A stretch of DNA of 16,551 bases from an uncultured Comamonadaceae bacterium (GTDB lineage Bacteria > Pseudomonadota > Gammaproteobacteria > Burkholderiales > Burkholderiaceae): positions 1 to 16,551 of the forward strand of contig CAMLQP010000037.1 of assembly GCA_946482115.1 (NCBI GenBank), given 5' to 3'. This document shows positions 1 through 7,203 of the stretch, piece after piece. The position numbers and the translations under genes were made by a program. The notes under the pieces were generated by a model. It did not search any database. It was not told the origin of the DNA and saw only the letters and a list, made by a program, of their open reading frames with translations. The first letter of the stretch is position 1, and each line of letters opens with the position of its first letter.

Positions 1-699
<699 letters not shown>

Positions 700-704
700 A
701 CATC

Positions 705-1394
705 ATGGCCACACAGCCGGGCACACCCGACACCCCGCGCGCGGTTGCCGTGGCAGGCGCCACCGGGCTGGTGGGCCGCGGCCTCGTGGAGCGGCTGTGC
801 GCCGAACCGGCCGTGACGGTGGTGCATGCCCTGGCGCGCCGCCCGCTGGACCTTCAGCACCCCAAGCTGCGCATGCACGTGGTGGACTTCGCTGCGCTGC
901 CGGCCCTGCCGCCGCTCGACGAGGTCTACCTGGCCCTGGGCACCACCATCAGGCTCGCGGGCAGCCAGGCCGCTTTCCGGGCGGTGGACTTCGACGCCAA
1001 CCTGGCCGTGGCGCGCGCCGCGCAGGCAGCGGGCGCGCGCCGCGCCGGCCTCGTCAGCGCCATGGGCGCCAACGCGCGCTCGTCGGTTTTCTACAGCCGC
1101 GTGAAAGGTGAGCTGGAAGACGCGCTGGCCGCGCTCCACTTCGACGCCCTGGTGATCGCCCGACCGTCCATGCTGCGCGGCGACCGCGACGCGCTGGGCC
1201 AGCCCGCGCGCGCCGGTGAACAACGCTGGGCCAGGCTGGACGCGCTGCTGCGGCCGCTGATCCCGGCCAACCTGCGCGCCATCGACGCGGTGGACGTTGC
1301 CGCCGCCCTGGTACGGCAGGTACCACTGACCCATGGACAACAGGTGCTGCCGTCGGGCGCGATGCAGGGCGCCGCCCGGGCCGCCCGGGCCTGA
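705..1394 (+). CDS. TIP30/HTATIP2-like NAD(P)-binding oxidoreductase
   Basis: A 229-residue atypical short-chain dehydrogenase-like protein. GATGLVG (residues 18-24) is the dinucleotide-binding loop. The block ALGTTIRLAGSQAAF (77-91), SAMGAN (118-123) and Y130-x-x-x-K134 match the bacterial relatives of human TIP30/HTATIP2. No reaction is established for the bacterial members that I can name. The ATG lies five bases after the stop of the upstream dehydrogenase and has no clear Shine-Dalgarno sequence, so translation is probably coupled to it. The S-formylglutathione hydrolase follows 30 bp later, so this gene sits inside the formaldehyde-detoxification cluster; a link to that pathway is inference only. 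The last codons contain two tandem copies of a 9-bp GC repeat, giving an Ala-Arg-rich tail (GAARAARA). Confidence 0.85.
   Translation: MATQPGTPDTPRAVAVAGATGLVGRGLVERLCAEPAVTVVHALARRPLDLQHPKLRMHVVDFAALPALPPLDEVYLALGTTIRLAGSQAAFRAVDFDANLAVARAAQAAGARRAGLVSAMGANARSSVFYSRVKGELEDALAALHFDALVIARPSMLRGDRDALGQPARAGEQRWARLDALLRPLIPANLRAIDAVDVAAALVRQVPLTHGQQVLPSGAMQGAARAARA
1371..1388 (+). repeat. tandem 9-bp GC repeat in the end of the TIP30-like gene
   Basis: Two perfect adjacent copies of GCCGCCCGG encode the repeated Ala-Ala-Arg at the C-terminus of the TIP30-like protein. Each copy contains the palindromic core CCCGGG together with the following base, so the segment can also fold on itself. It looks like a local slippage product; no function is claimed. 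Confidence 0.6.
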
Positions 1395-1424
1395 CCCCAA
1401 AAAACTCCGGAAACAAGCAGGAAC

Positions 1425-2258
1425 ATGGAACGCACGGAACACCACGCCAGCTTTGGCGGCCGCCAGGAAGTGTGGAAACACGCGTCGGCCGCGCTGGGCT
1501 GCGACATGAAGTTTGCGGTCTACCTGCCGCCCGCCGCCCTGCGTGGCGAACCCTGCCCGGTGCTGTACTGGCTCTCGGGCCTGACCTGCACCGAGCAGAA
1601 CTTCATCACCAAGGCCGGCGTGCAGGCCCATGCGGCCCGGCATGGGCTGATCGTGGTGGCGCCGGACACCAGCCCGCGCGGCGAGGCCGTGGCCAACGAC
1701 CCGGCCTACGACCTGGGCCAGGGCGCGGGCTTCTATGTCAACGCCACCCAGGCGCCGTGGGCGCCACACTTCCGCATGGAAGACTACGTGGTGGACGAGC
1801 TGCCGGCGCTGGTCGAGGCACATTTCCCGGTCACGGCAGCGCGCGCCATCAGCGGCCATTCCATGGGCGGACACGGCGCGCTCAGCCTGGCGCTGAAACA
1901 CCCGGGCCGCTACCGCAGCGTCTCGGCGTTCTCGCCCATCGTCGCGCCCGCGCAGGTGCCGTGGGGGCAGAAGGCCTTTGCGGCCTACCTGGGCGAGGAC
2001 CGCGAGGCCTGGAAGGCGCACGACACGGTGGAGCTGGTGAAAACCGCCACCGAGCGCCTGCCGCTGCTGGTGGACCAGGGCGAGGCCGACGAATTCCTGG
2101 CCAGCCAGCTGCGCCCCGAACTGCTGGAGGCCGCCTGCCAGGCCACCGGCCACCCGCTGCAGCTCAACCGCCGCGCGGGCCACGACCACAGCTACTACTT
2201 CATCGCGAGCTTCATCGGCGAACACATCGCCCACCACGCCCGCGTGCTGAGGGCCTGA
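1425..2258 (+). CDS. fghA: S-formylglutathione hydrolase (esterase D family)
   Basis: A 277-residue alpha/beta-hydrolase that cleaves S-formylglutathione to formate and glutathione in the cytosol, the second step of glutathione-dependent formaldehyde removal. The nucleophile elbow GHSMGG places the catalytic serine at 146. DQGEADEFL supplies the likely acid (Asp222) and GHDHSYYFI the histidine (His255). The family-typical SGLTCTEQNF block (51-60) carries the conserved cysteine near the active site. The N-terminus (HASFGGRQEVW) matches the usual family start, so the ATG at 1425 is chosen although the AGGA before it is very close. Length is normal. It follows the class III dehydrogenase and the TIP30-like gene on the same strand and ends three bases from the oppositely oriented MBL gene. 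The symbol frmB is also used for this family. Confidence 0.96.
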   Translation: MERTEHHASFGGRQEVWKHASAALGCDMKFAVYLPPAALRGEPCPVLYWLSGLTCTEQNFITKAGVQAHAARHGLIVVAPDTSPRGEAVANDPAYDLGQGAGFYVNATQAPWAPHFRMEDYVVDELPALVEAHFPVTAARAISGHSMGGHGALSLALKHPGRYRSVSAFSPIVAPAQVPWGQKAFAAYLGEDREAWKAHDTVELVKTATERLPLLVDQGEADEFLASQLRPELLEAACQATGHPLQLNRRAGHDHSYYFIASFIGEHIAHHARVLRA

Positions 2259-2268
2259 ACGTCAGGCC
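2252..2268. terminator. candidate bidirectional hairpin between convergent genes
   Basis: GGCCTGA-ACG-TCAGGCC is a perfect 7-bp stem with a 3-base loop. Both stop codons (TGA of fghA, and TCA, the reverse of the MBL stop) lie in the stem. A T-run is missing on either side, so it may be a weak or Rho-assisted terminator, or simply an mRNA 3'-end stabiliser. Confidence 0.45.
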
Positions 2269-3251
2269 TGCAAGGCCGCCCACATCTCCTGGTCACGCTC
2301 GGCGGTCCAGATGCGGGGGTTCTTGATGCCCTTGGCCTCGTCATAGGCGCGGCTGACGTCGAAGGGCAGGCAGTGTTCGTAGATGAACACATGGCCGAAC
2401 ACCGGGTCCATGCTTTTGCGGGTGTGGGCCATCGCGGCCTTGAGGTCCATGCCGGCGGCGGCGGCCTCCTTGCCGGCCTGGAACAGCGTGGTCACCCAGC
2501 GTTTCGTGTAGTCCAGCGCCTTGTTCACGTCGGCGTTGCCTTTCATGGCCTCGCCCCGGCCAGGCACGATGTACTCGGCCTTGAGCGCGCGCAGCGCCTC
2601 CAGCGTGGCCGGCCACTCCTCCAGCTGGGCGTCGCCGGTGTAGACGCCGGCCTCGTATTCCACCAGGTCGCCGCTGAACAGCACCTTTTCCTCTTCCACC
2701 CAGGCGATGGTGTCGCCGCGCGTGTGGCCGGGGCCCGGGTGCCAGATCTGCACCGTTACGCCGCCCAGATCGACGCTGAGCTTGCCGGGCACCTCGCCCC
2801 TGACCGGGTTGCCGCCGCCAATCACCATCGTGGGCCAGGTCAGGCCGGGCACGGTGTCGGCGCCGCGGAACAGGCGCGGGAACCGCTCCATCTCGCTCTG
2901 CATGTCCTCGGCGCCGCGTTCGCGGATCAGCTCGAGCGTGCCCTGGCTGGCGATGATTTCGGTGGCGCCTTCGGCAAAGTAGGCGCTGGCGCCCAGCACC
3001 CGCACCGCGTGGTAGTGCGTCAGCAGCACGTACTTGATGGGCTTGTCGCTGACCTCGCGGATGCGCGCGATCAGGTCCTGCGCCATGGCGGGCGTGGCGG
3101 TGGTGTCGGCCACCATGATGTATTGGTCGCCGATGATGACGCCCGAGTTCGGGTCGCCCTCGGCGGTATAGGCCCAGCAGTGGGCGCTCAGCTGTTCGAA
3201 GGTGATCTTCTTGTCGCTCAGGTCGGCCTGGCTGGCGAATGCTTTGCTCAT
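2262..3251 (-). CDS. MBL-fold protein with degenerate second metal site
   Basis: A 329-residue metallo-beta-lactamase-fold protein, substrate unknown. The first metal site seems present: THYH gives His79 and His81, and GPGHTRGD gives His176. FSGD supplies the bridging Asp195. The canonical HxHxDH motif, however, reads HYHAVR, with Val83 and Arg84 in place of Asp and His, and the usual late histidine (PGHG) is Arg232 in VPGRGE. All ligands specific to metal 2 are therefore replaced while the fold looks intact, suggesting a mono-metal enzyme or a non-classical function. The start ATG at 3251 has GGAG eight bases upstream. The gene follows a TetR regulator on the same strand, and the intervening 69 bp hold a nested palindrome upstream of a TAAAAT -10 candidate, so TetR control is plausible. 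No signal peptide is seen. Confidence 0.88.
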   Translation of the reverse strand: MSKAFASQADLSDKKITFEQLSAHCWAYTAEGDPNSGVIIGDQYIMVADTTATPAMAQDLIARIREVSDKPIKYVLLTHYHAVRVLGASAYFAEGATEIIASQGTLELIRERGAEDMQSEMERFPRLFRGADTVPGLTWPTMVIGGGNPVRGEVPGKLSVDLGGVTVQIWHPGPGHTRGDTIAWVEEEKVLFSGDLVEYEAGVYTGDAQLEEWPATLEALRALKAEYIVPGRGEAMKGNADVNKALDYTKRWVTTLFQAGKEAAAAGMDLKAAMAHTRKSMDPVFGHVFIYEHCLPFDVSRAYDEAKGIKNPRIWTAERDQEMWAALQA

Positions 3252-3288
3252 CGCGCGGTCTCCGTGGGGCTTCGGTCAGAAAGTGAAG

Positions 3289-3294
3289 ATTTTA
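3289..3294 (-). promoter_or_regulatory. candidate -10 element for the MBL gene
   Basis: Read on the minus strand this is TAAAAT, in an AT-rich pocket of otherwise GC-rich DNA, about 38 bases before the MBL start. The nested palindrome lies immediately upstream, where a -35 box would be. I see no good TTGACA match at the expected spacing, so the promoter assignment is tentative. Confidence 0.4.
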
Positions 3295-3296
3295 CC

Positions 3297-3323
3297 TAAA
3301 CGAAATCAATTTCGTATCGTTTA
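3297..3323. promoter_or_regulatory. nested palindrome, candidate TetR-family operator
   Basis: Two concentric-looking inverted repeats overlap here. The outer pair is TAAACGA (3297-3303) and TCGTTTA (3317-3323). The inner pair is ACGAAAT (3300-3306) and ATTTCGT (3309-3315) with a 2-base spacer. Each pair is perfect. The element overlaps the tetR stop codon, lies just upstream of the -10 candidate for the MBL gene, and is strikingly AT-rich for this genome. Position and symmetry fit a repressor site controlling the MBL gene; an alternative is an unusual hairpin at the tetR 3' end. Confidence 0.55.
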
Positions 3324-3932
3324 ACTCTTTCCACCGCCCGACAGGCCGCTTTCCAGCATGCGGACGACCTCCTCGGCAAACTGGGGGTAGCTCATGGCCC
3401 CACCCGGCCGCAGCCAGGTGAAGGTCCAGTTGATCATGCCGAACAGCATCATGGTGACCGCCGTCTGGTTGGCGGGCGTCACGCGCGCGGGGTAGGCGCG
3501 GCGCAGGAAGCGGGTGAAGGCGGCCACCACGTCGCGCTGGCGGTTCAGGATCAGGTTGCGCTGCACATCGCCGAGGAACTTGGTGTCGCCCAGCAGCGCC
3601 ACGTGGCGCGTGGCCGAGGTCTCGTATTCGGTCAGGAAGGCGCGCACCAGCTCGTGCAGTGCATCGCGCTCGCTGAGGTTGCGGCGCTGGGCGTGGGCCT
3701 CGGTCTCGCCGATCAGCGCCAGCAGGCGCTGGGTGTAGCGGTCCAGCAGGTCGAACAGTATGGCTTCCTTGCTCTCGTAGTAGTGGTAGAGCCGCGCCTT
3801 GCTGGCGCCGCAGGCGGCGGCGATGTCGTTCATGCTCGCGGCCGGAAAGCTCTGGTGCGCGAAACACTGGGCCGCGACGTCGAGAATCTGGTCGCGCTTG
3901 AGTTCGTGTGAAGCAGATTTGGGTCGGGCCAT
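3321..3932 (-). CDS. TetR/AcrR family transcriptional regulator
   Basis: A 203-residue one-domain DNA-binding repressor of TetR type. The N-terminal helix-turn-helix spans roughly residues 12-58, with SMNDIAAACGASKARLYHYY (33-52) as the classic recognition region, followed by KEAILFDLLDRY. The C-terminal ligand-binding half includes LFGMINWTFTWLRPGG, a pattern I associate with regulators of acyl-CoA-type catabolism; the ligand is unknown. The frame continues upstream, but the ATG at 3932 (MARPKS) is chosen because it gives the normal N-terminus. It is followed on the same strand by the MBL gene and is divergent from the TfoX-like gene with 51 bp between. The palindrome at its own stop codon suggests it controls the MBL gene. 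Confidence 0.93.
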   Translation of the reverse strand: MARPKSASHELKRDQILDVAAQCFAHQSFPAASMNDIAAACGASKARLYHYYESKEAILFDLLDRYTQRLLALIGETEAHAQRRNLSERDALHELVRAFLTEYETSATRHVALLGDTKFLGDVQRNLILNRQRDVVAAFTRFLRRAYPARVTPANQTAVTMMLFGMINWTFTWLRPGGAMSYPQFAEEVVRMLESGLSGGGKS

Positions 3933-3983
3933 GAAAACATTGTCCCACCCCCGCGCCGGCCCTGCGGGCGCTAGGATGACGCC

Positions 3984-4400
3984 ATGACCGCTCCCGACCG
4001 CGAATTCGCCGACCACTGCTGCGAGCTGCTCAGCGGCGTGGGGCCGTGCGTGGCCAGGCGCATGTTCGGCGGCTGGGGCATCTCCACCGAAGGGCTCAAC
4101 ATCGCCATCATCGCCTGGGAAACGCTCTACCTGAAGGCCGGCCCCGACACCAAAACCCAGTGGCGCGCGGCCGGCTGCGAACCTTTTGTGTACGAGGCCA
4201 AGGGCAAGCCCATGCAGCTGCGCTACTACACCGCGCCAGCCGAGGCCATGGACTCGCCCGCGCTGATGCTGCCCTGGGCGCGGCTGGCCCTGCAGGCGGC
4301 GCTGGCAGCGCGCGCGGGCAAGCCGCGCAAGGATCAGGGGGGGTTGGACTCGAAGCGCGACAGGACGCGCCCCCGACCGGCGACCAGGAACTCGCCGTAG
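3984..4400 (+). CDS. TfoX/Sxy N-terminal domain protein
   Basis: A 138-residue protein with a single TfoX N-terminal domain. RMFGGWGIS (residues 26-34), the LYLKAGPDTK strand near 48-57, and the PFVYEAKGKPMQLRYYTAP block near 67-85 are typical. The C-terminal TfoX domain found in the enterobacterial competence regulator Sxy is absent, so a competence role should not be assumed. The last 25 residues are basic and look disordered (GKPRKDQGG onward). The start has AGGA seven bases upstream; the overlapping hexamer TAGGAT, six bases before the ATG, could equally be a -10 box. The gene's last 67 bp overlap the 3' end of the oppositely oriented DUF2917 gene. Confidence 0.88.
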   Translation: MTAPDREFADHCCELLSGVGPCVARRMFGGWGISTEGLNIAIIAWETLYLKAGPDTKTQWRAAGCEPFVYEAKGKPMQLRYYTAPAEAMDSPALMLPWARLALQAALAARAGKPRKDQGGLDSKRDRTRPRPATRNSP

Positions 4401-4795
4401 GCCAGCAAGCCGCCCAGCAGCCGCACGAAGGCGGTGGACGCCGCACCCAGCGCACGGCCCAGGTCGCCCAGCGGCTGGCGCACCTCGCGCTGCCAGCGCG
4501 TGAGCACCGGCGCCGGCTGCGGCACCCAGTCGAAACGCACCGGCGCGCCGCCTTCGCGGTCCCAGGCCTCCACCACCACCTGCGCGCCGGGCGGCAGGCG
4601 CAGCGTGTCACCGGCGGCCAGCACGTGGTCACCCCAGAGGTCGTTGCGCTCGCGGGCCGCGCCGCCCACCGTCAGCCACACGCGGCCCTCGGCCACGCAC
4701 AGCTTGCCCCATTCGCGGGGAAGCAGGGTCATGGCGCGGCCGGCGCCGAGCTTCCAGTAGCCGGTGGCCATGGGATGCAGTTCAGCGTGTGACAT
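4334..4795 (-). CDS. DUF2917 domain-containing protein
   Basis: A 153-residue protein of unknown function. The DUF2917 core is recognisable from the GRVWLTVGG strand pair, the NDLWGDHVLAAGDTLRLPPG segment and the following VVVEAW, a short beta-rich fold related in look to cupins. The C-terminal 55 residues (from about PVLTRWQREV) are helical and amphipathic and exceed the core domain. The ATG at 4795 is preferred because GGAG lies six bases upstream; a TTG at 4810 is the alternative. It is divergent from a LysR regulator, 100 bp apart, which makes it a candidate target of that regulator. Its 3' end overlaps the TfoX-domain gene by 67 bp. Confidence 0.85.
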   Translation of the reverse strand: MSHAELHPMATGYWKLGAGRAMTLLPREWGKLCVAEGRVWLTVGGAARERNDLWGDHVLAAGDTLRLPPGAQVVVEAWDREGGAPVRFDWVPQPAPVLTRWQREVRQPLGDLGRALGAASTAFVRLLGGLLAYGEFLVAGRGRVLSRFESNPP

Positions 4796-4815
4796 GGTGG
4801 ACTCCAACAATGACG

Positions 4816-4825
4816 ATTCGGGAAT
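4816..4825. promoter_or_regulatory. second ATTC/GAAT half-palindrome in the DUF2917-lysR gap
   Basis: ATTC-GG-GAAT repeats the core of the larger palindrome at 4876-4890 with a 2-base rather than 1-base spacer. The centres are about 62 bp apart, close to six helical turns. This could be an accessory LysR site near the DUF2917 start. The match is short and could be chance. Confidence 0.3.
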
Positions 4826-4875
4826 GAATGGTCTCGCCGATCACCTCTGCAGTCCAATGAAATCGGGTTAAGCTA

Positions 4876-4890
4876 TTGATTCCGAATCAA
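4876..4890. promoter_or_regulatory. T-N11-A palindrome, candidate LysR operator
   Basis: TTGATTC-C-GAATCAA is a perfect 7-bp inverted repeat with a 1-base spacer and satisfies the T-N11-A rule of LysR-type regulators. It lies five bases before the lysR start codon, in the 100-bp region shared with the divergent DUF2917 gene. Negative autoregulation of lysR and control of the divergent gene are the usual expectations for this geometry. Confidence 0.65.
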
Positions 4891-4895
4891 CATCA

Positions 4896-5900
4896 ATGCC
4901 CATGTCGCTCCCGCCCAGCCACACCCGTACCCGGCCGATTGGCGTGGGTCACCTGCGTGCCTTCGAGGCGGTGGCCCGGCACCTCAATTTCCGCGCCGCC
5001 GCCGACGAGCTCTCGCTGACCCAGAGCGCGGTCAGCCGCCAGATCCAGTCGCTGGAGGACGAGGTGGGCACGCCGCTGTTCCTGCGCCACACGCGCGCGG
5101 TGGACATCACCGGCGCGGGCGCGCAGCTGCTGCGCGCGGTGGCGACCGGGCTGGAGCAGATCGACGCCGCCGTGCGCCACATCCGCCAGAGCGCGGGCCG
5201 CCGCACCGTGGCCATCACCACCTGGGCCTCGTTCGCGTCCATGTGGCTGATTCCGCGCATGGAAGCCTTCCAGGCCGACAACCCCGACATCGACATCCGC
5301 ATCGACGCCACCGACAGCCGCGTCGATCTGCTGACCGCCGACGTGGACGTGGCGCTGCGCTACGCGCCGCCGCAGGCCATGCCGCCCGAGGCGATACGCC
5401 TGTTCGGCGAGCAGCTCACCCCCGTGGTGAGCCCCTGGCTGCTCAAGAGCCAGAGCCTGCAGAAGGTGGAAGACCTGTCGCGCTTCGCGCTCATCGAGGC
5501 CGGCGACGCCCACCGCAGCCGCTACCTGGAGTACCTGAGCTGGCAGCGCTGGCTGGACACCCACCTGGGCGGCGGCAAGAAGGCGGCCCGCTTCGCGCCC
5601 AAACGCTGGCTGTACTTCAACTACGCGCAGCAGATCGCGCAGGCCGCGCTCAGCGGCCAGGGCGTGGCGCTGGCCCGCCTGCCGCTGGTGGCCGAGCACC
5701 TGGCCAGCGGCGACCTGGTCGAGCCCCTGCCACACACCCGCATCGACTCGCCACTGGCCTACTGGCTGCTGGTCTCGCCACGCAGCGCGCAGCGGCCCGA
5801 GATCAAGGCTTTCTGCGAGTGGCTGCTGGGCCAGGCCACGCAGACACGCACCGCAGTAGGCGACGAGCCCGACCCCGAAACCCTGGTGAATGCCGAATGA
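4896..5900 (+). CDS. LysR-type transcriptional regulator (GcvA-like)
   Basis: A 334-residue LysR-type regulator. The winged helix-turn-helix occupies about residues 18-76, with LRAFEAVARHLNFRAAADEL and LTQSAVSRQIQSLE as the hallmarks. The effector domain follows from about residue 104 (RRTVAITTWASFASMWLIPR), which resembles the GcvA/AmpR branch. The inducer and targets are unknown. The start may be the ATG at 4896 or the one at 4902; neither has a strong ribosome site, because the upstream bases are taken by a T-N11-A palindrome. The last 11 bases overlap a possible upstream start of the glutathione transferase gene, so the two may be co-transcribed. The C-terminal tail after about residue 310 is acidic and extends beyond the usual domain. 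Confidence 0.93.
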   Translation: MPMSLPPSHTRTRPIGVGHLRAFEAVARHLNFRAAADELSLTQSAVSRQIQSLEDEVGTPLFLRHTRAVDITGAGAQLLRAVATGLEQIDAAVRHIRQSAGRRTVAITTWASFASMWLIPRMEAFQADNPDIDIRIDATDSRVDLLTADVDVALRYAPPQAMPPEAIRLFGEQLTPVVSPWLLKSQSLQKVEDLSRFALIEAGDAHRSRYLEYLSWQRWLDTHLGGGKKAARFAPKRWLYFNYAQQIAQAALSGQGVALARLPLVAEHLASGDLVEPLPHTRIDSPLAYWLLVSPRSAQRPEIKAFCEWLLGQATQTRTAVGDEPDPETLVNAE

Positions 5901-5919
5901 CCCCTGCCGGAGACTCCGC

Positions 5920-6570
5920 TTGATCCAACTGCACTACCACCCGGGCAACGCCAGCATGGCGCCCCACATCCTGCTGGAAGAACTCGGCCGCCCATTCGAG
6001 CTGTGCCGGGTCGACCGGGCCAACCAGGCCCACAAATCGGCCGCCTACCTGCGGCTCAACCCCAACGGCCTGATACCGGCCATGACGGATGGCGAGCTGG
6101 TGCTGTTCGAGACCGCCGCCATGCTGCTGCACCTGGCCGACACGCACCCCGGCGCCGGCCTGATGCCGCCGCTGGGCAGCGCCGACCGGGCCCACGCCTA
6201 CAAATGGCTGATGTGGCTCACCAACACCCTGCAGCCGGCGCTGATCGCCTACTTCTACCCCGATCGCTGGGTGGCCGCCGGCAACACCGGGGGCGCCCAG
6301 GAGGTGAAGACCCGCGCGGAGGCCCGCGTGGGTGAGCTGCTCGACATCCTGGAAACCGAGTTCGTGCGCCATGGCGCCCCATGGACGCTGGGCGACCGCT
6401 ACAGCGCGCTCGACCCGATGACCTTCATGCTGTGCCGCTGGACCCGCGGTTTCCACCGCCCGGCGCGCCAGCGCCCGGCACTGGCGACCTTCCTGTCCCG
6501 CATGGCGGAACGCCCCGCGCTGCGGCGCGTCATGGTCACCGAGGGGCTGGCGGACGCACCCTGGTACTGA
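5920..6570 (+). CDS. glutathione S-transferase family protein (first copy)
   Basis: A 216-residue cytosolic glutathione transferase. The thioredoxin-like N-domain starts at LIQLHYHPGNASMAPHILLEEL, with the NAS serine as the likely glutathione-activating residue. NPNGLIPAM carries the cis-proline, and ETAAMLLHLAD is the glutathione-binding turn that is usually E-S. The helical C-domain follows from about residue 90. A TTG start at 5920 is preferred because GGAG lies seven bases upstream and it fits the family N-terminus. An ATG at 5890 in the same frame, overlapping the lysR end, would add 10 residues. The substrate is unknown. The stop TGA directly abuts the reverse-strand stop of fau, forming TGATCA with no gap. 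Confidence 0.9.
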   Translation: MIQLHYHPGNASMAPHILLEELGRPFELCRVDRANQAHKSAAYLRLNPNGLIPAMTDGELVLFETAAMLLHLADTHPGAGLMPPLGSADRAHAYKWLMWLTNTLQPALIAYFYPDRWVAAGNTGGAQEVKTRAEARVGELLDILETEFVRHGAPWTLGDRYSALDPMTFMLCRWTRGFHRPARQRPALATFLSRMAERPALRRVMVTEGLADAPWY

Positions 6571-7194
6571 TCACCCCACCGGCCACACGACCCCGTTGTC
6601 GTTGAGGATGGCATCCAGCGGCACGTCGTGGGGCTCGGGCTCCAGATCGGGCAGGAAGCCCTCGGTGAAACCCAGTCCCACGGTCACCGGCCGGGGCCGC
6701 AGAGACGCCAGCGTGCGGTCGTAGAAACCGCCGCCGTAGCCCAGCCGGTAGCCGCCCGGCCCATAGCCCACGCAGGGCACGAACAGCAGCGTGGGCTGGA
6801 TGACCTCGGTGTCCTTGGGTTTGGGAATGCCGTAGGCGTCCTCCTCCATCGGGCAGCCCGGGTACCAGGTATAGAAGGTCAGCGTCTTGTCCACCTTGTT
6901 GACCACCGGCAGGCCGATGCGGCGGTGGCGCGCGGCGCTCTGCGCGTCCTCCTCGCGGCCCGCCTCCTGCCAGCGGAACAGCGCCGGCAGCGGGTCGAAC
7001 TCGCCCTTGATGGGCCAGTAGGCACCGATCACCGTGTCGGACCGGCCGATCAGCCAGACCCGCATGACACGCTGCAACTGCTCGTTGCGCCACAGGCGGT
7101 CTTCCATGCGCTCGCGCTGCTGCACCAGCTGCTGGCGCCAAAGGGCCTTCTGCGCGTTGGGCGATGGCTGGGCGGAAGCGTGGTTGTTGTCCAT
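6571..7194 (-). CDS. fau: 5-formyltetrahydrofolate cyclo-ligase
   Basis: A 207-residue cytosolic enzyme that uses ATP to convert 5-formyltetrahydrofolate to 5,10-methenyltetrahydrofolate. The glycine-rich signature GYRLGYGGGFYDR (residues 148-160) and the preceding LLFVPCVGYG are diagnostic. The N-terminal basic helix (KALWRQQLVQQRERM) is the usual start region, and length is normal for the family. The ATG at 7194 is supported by AAGGGA four bases upstream. The gene is divergent from the lytic transglycosylase with only nine bases between starts, so each promoter must lie within or over the other gene. Its stop abuts that of the glutathione transferase. ygfA is a synonym. Confidence 0.95.
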   Translation of the reverse strand: MDNNHASAQPSPNAQKALWRQQLVQQRERMEDRLWRNEQLQRVMRVWLIGRSDTVIGAYWPIKGEFDPLPALFRWQEAGREEDAQSAARHRRIGLPVVNKVDKTLTFYTWYPGCPMEEDAYGIPKPKDTEVIQPTLLFVPCVGYGPGGYRLGYGGGFYDRTLASLRPRPVTVGLGFTEGFLPDLEPEPHDVPLDAILNDNGVVWPVG

Positions 7195-7197
7195 AAT
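7192..7197 (+). promoter_or_regulatory. candidate -10 element for a leaderless slt transcript
   Basis: CATAAT matches TATAAT at five of six positions and ends six bases before the slt ATG. Transcription would then begin at or next to the A of the start codon. The slt gene has no Shine-Dalgarno sequence, which is consistent. The hexamer includes the reverse complement of the fau start codon. No good -35 box is visible. Confidence 0.4.
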
Positions 7198-7203
7198 TCC
7201 CTT

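Noticed and set aside
3984..4400. Competence regulator role for the TfoX-domain protein
   Set aside because: Only the N-terminal domain is present and no competence genes are nearby, so the family name alone does not support this.
6628..7203. In-frame upstream extension of slt across the fau gene (850-codon frame)
   Set aside because: The real slt start at 7204 gives a proper signal peptide; the upstream part is antisense to fau and has no domain.
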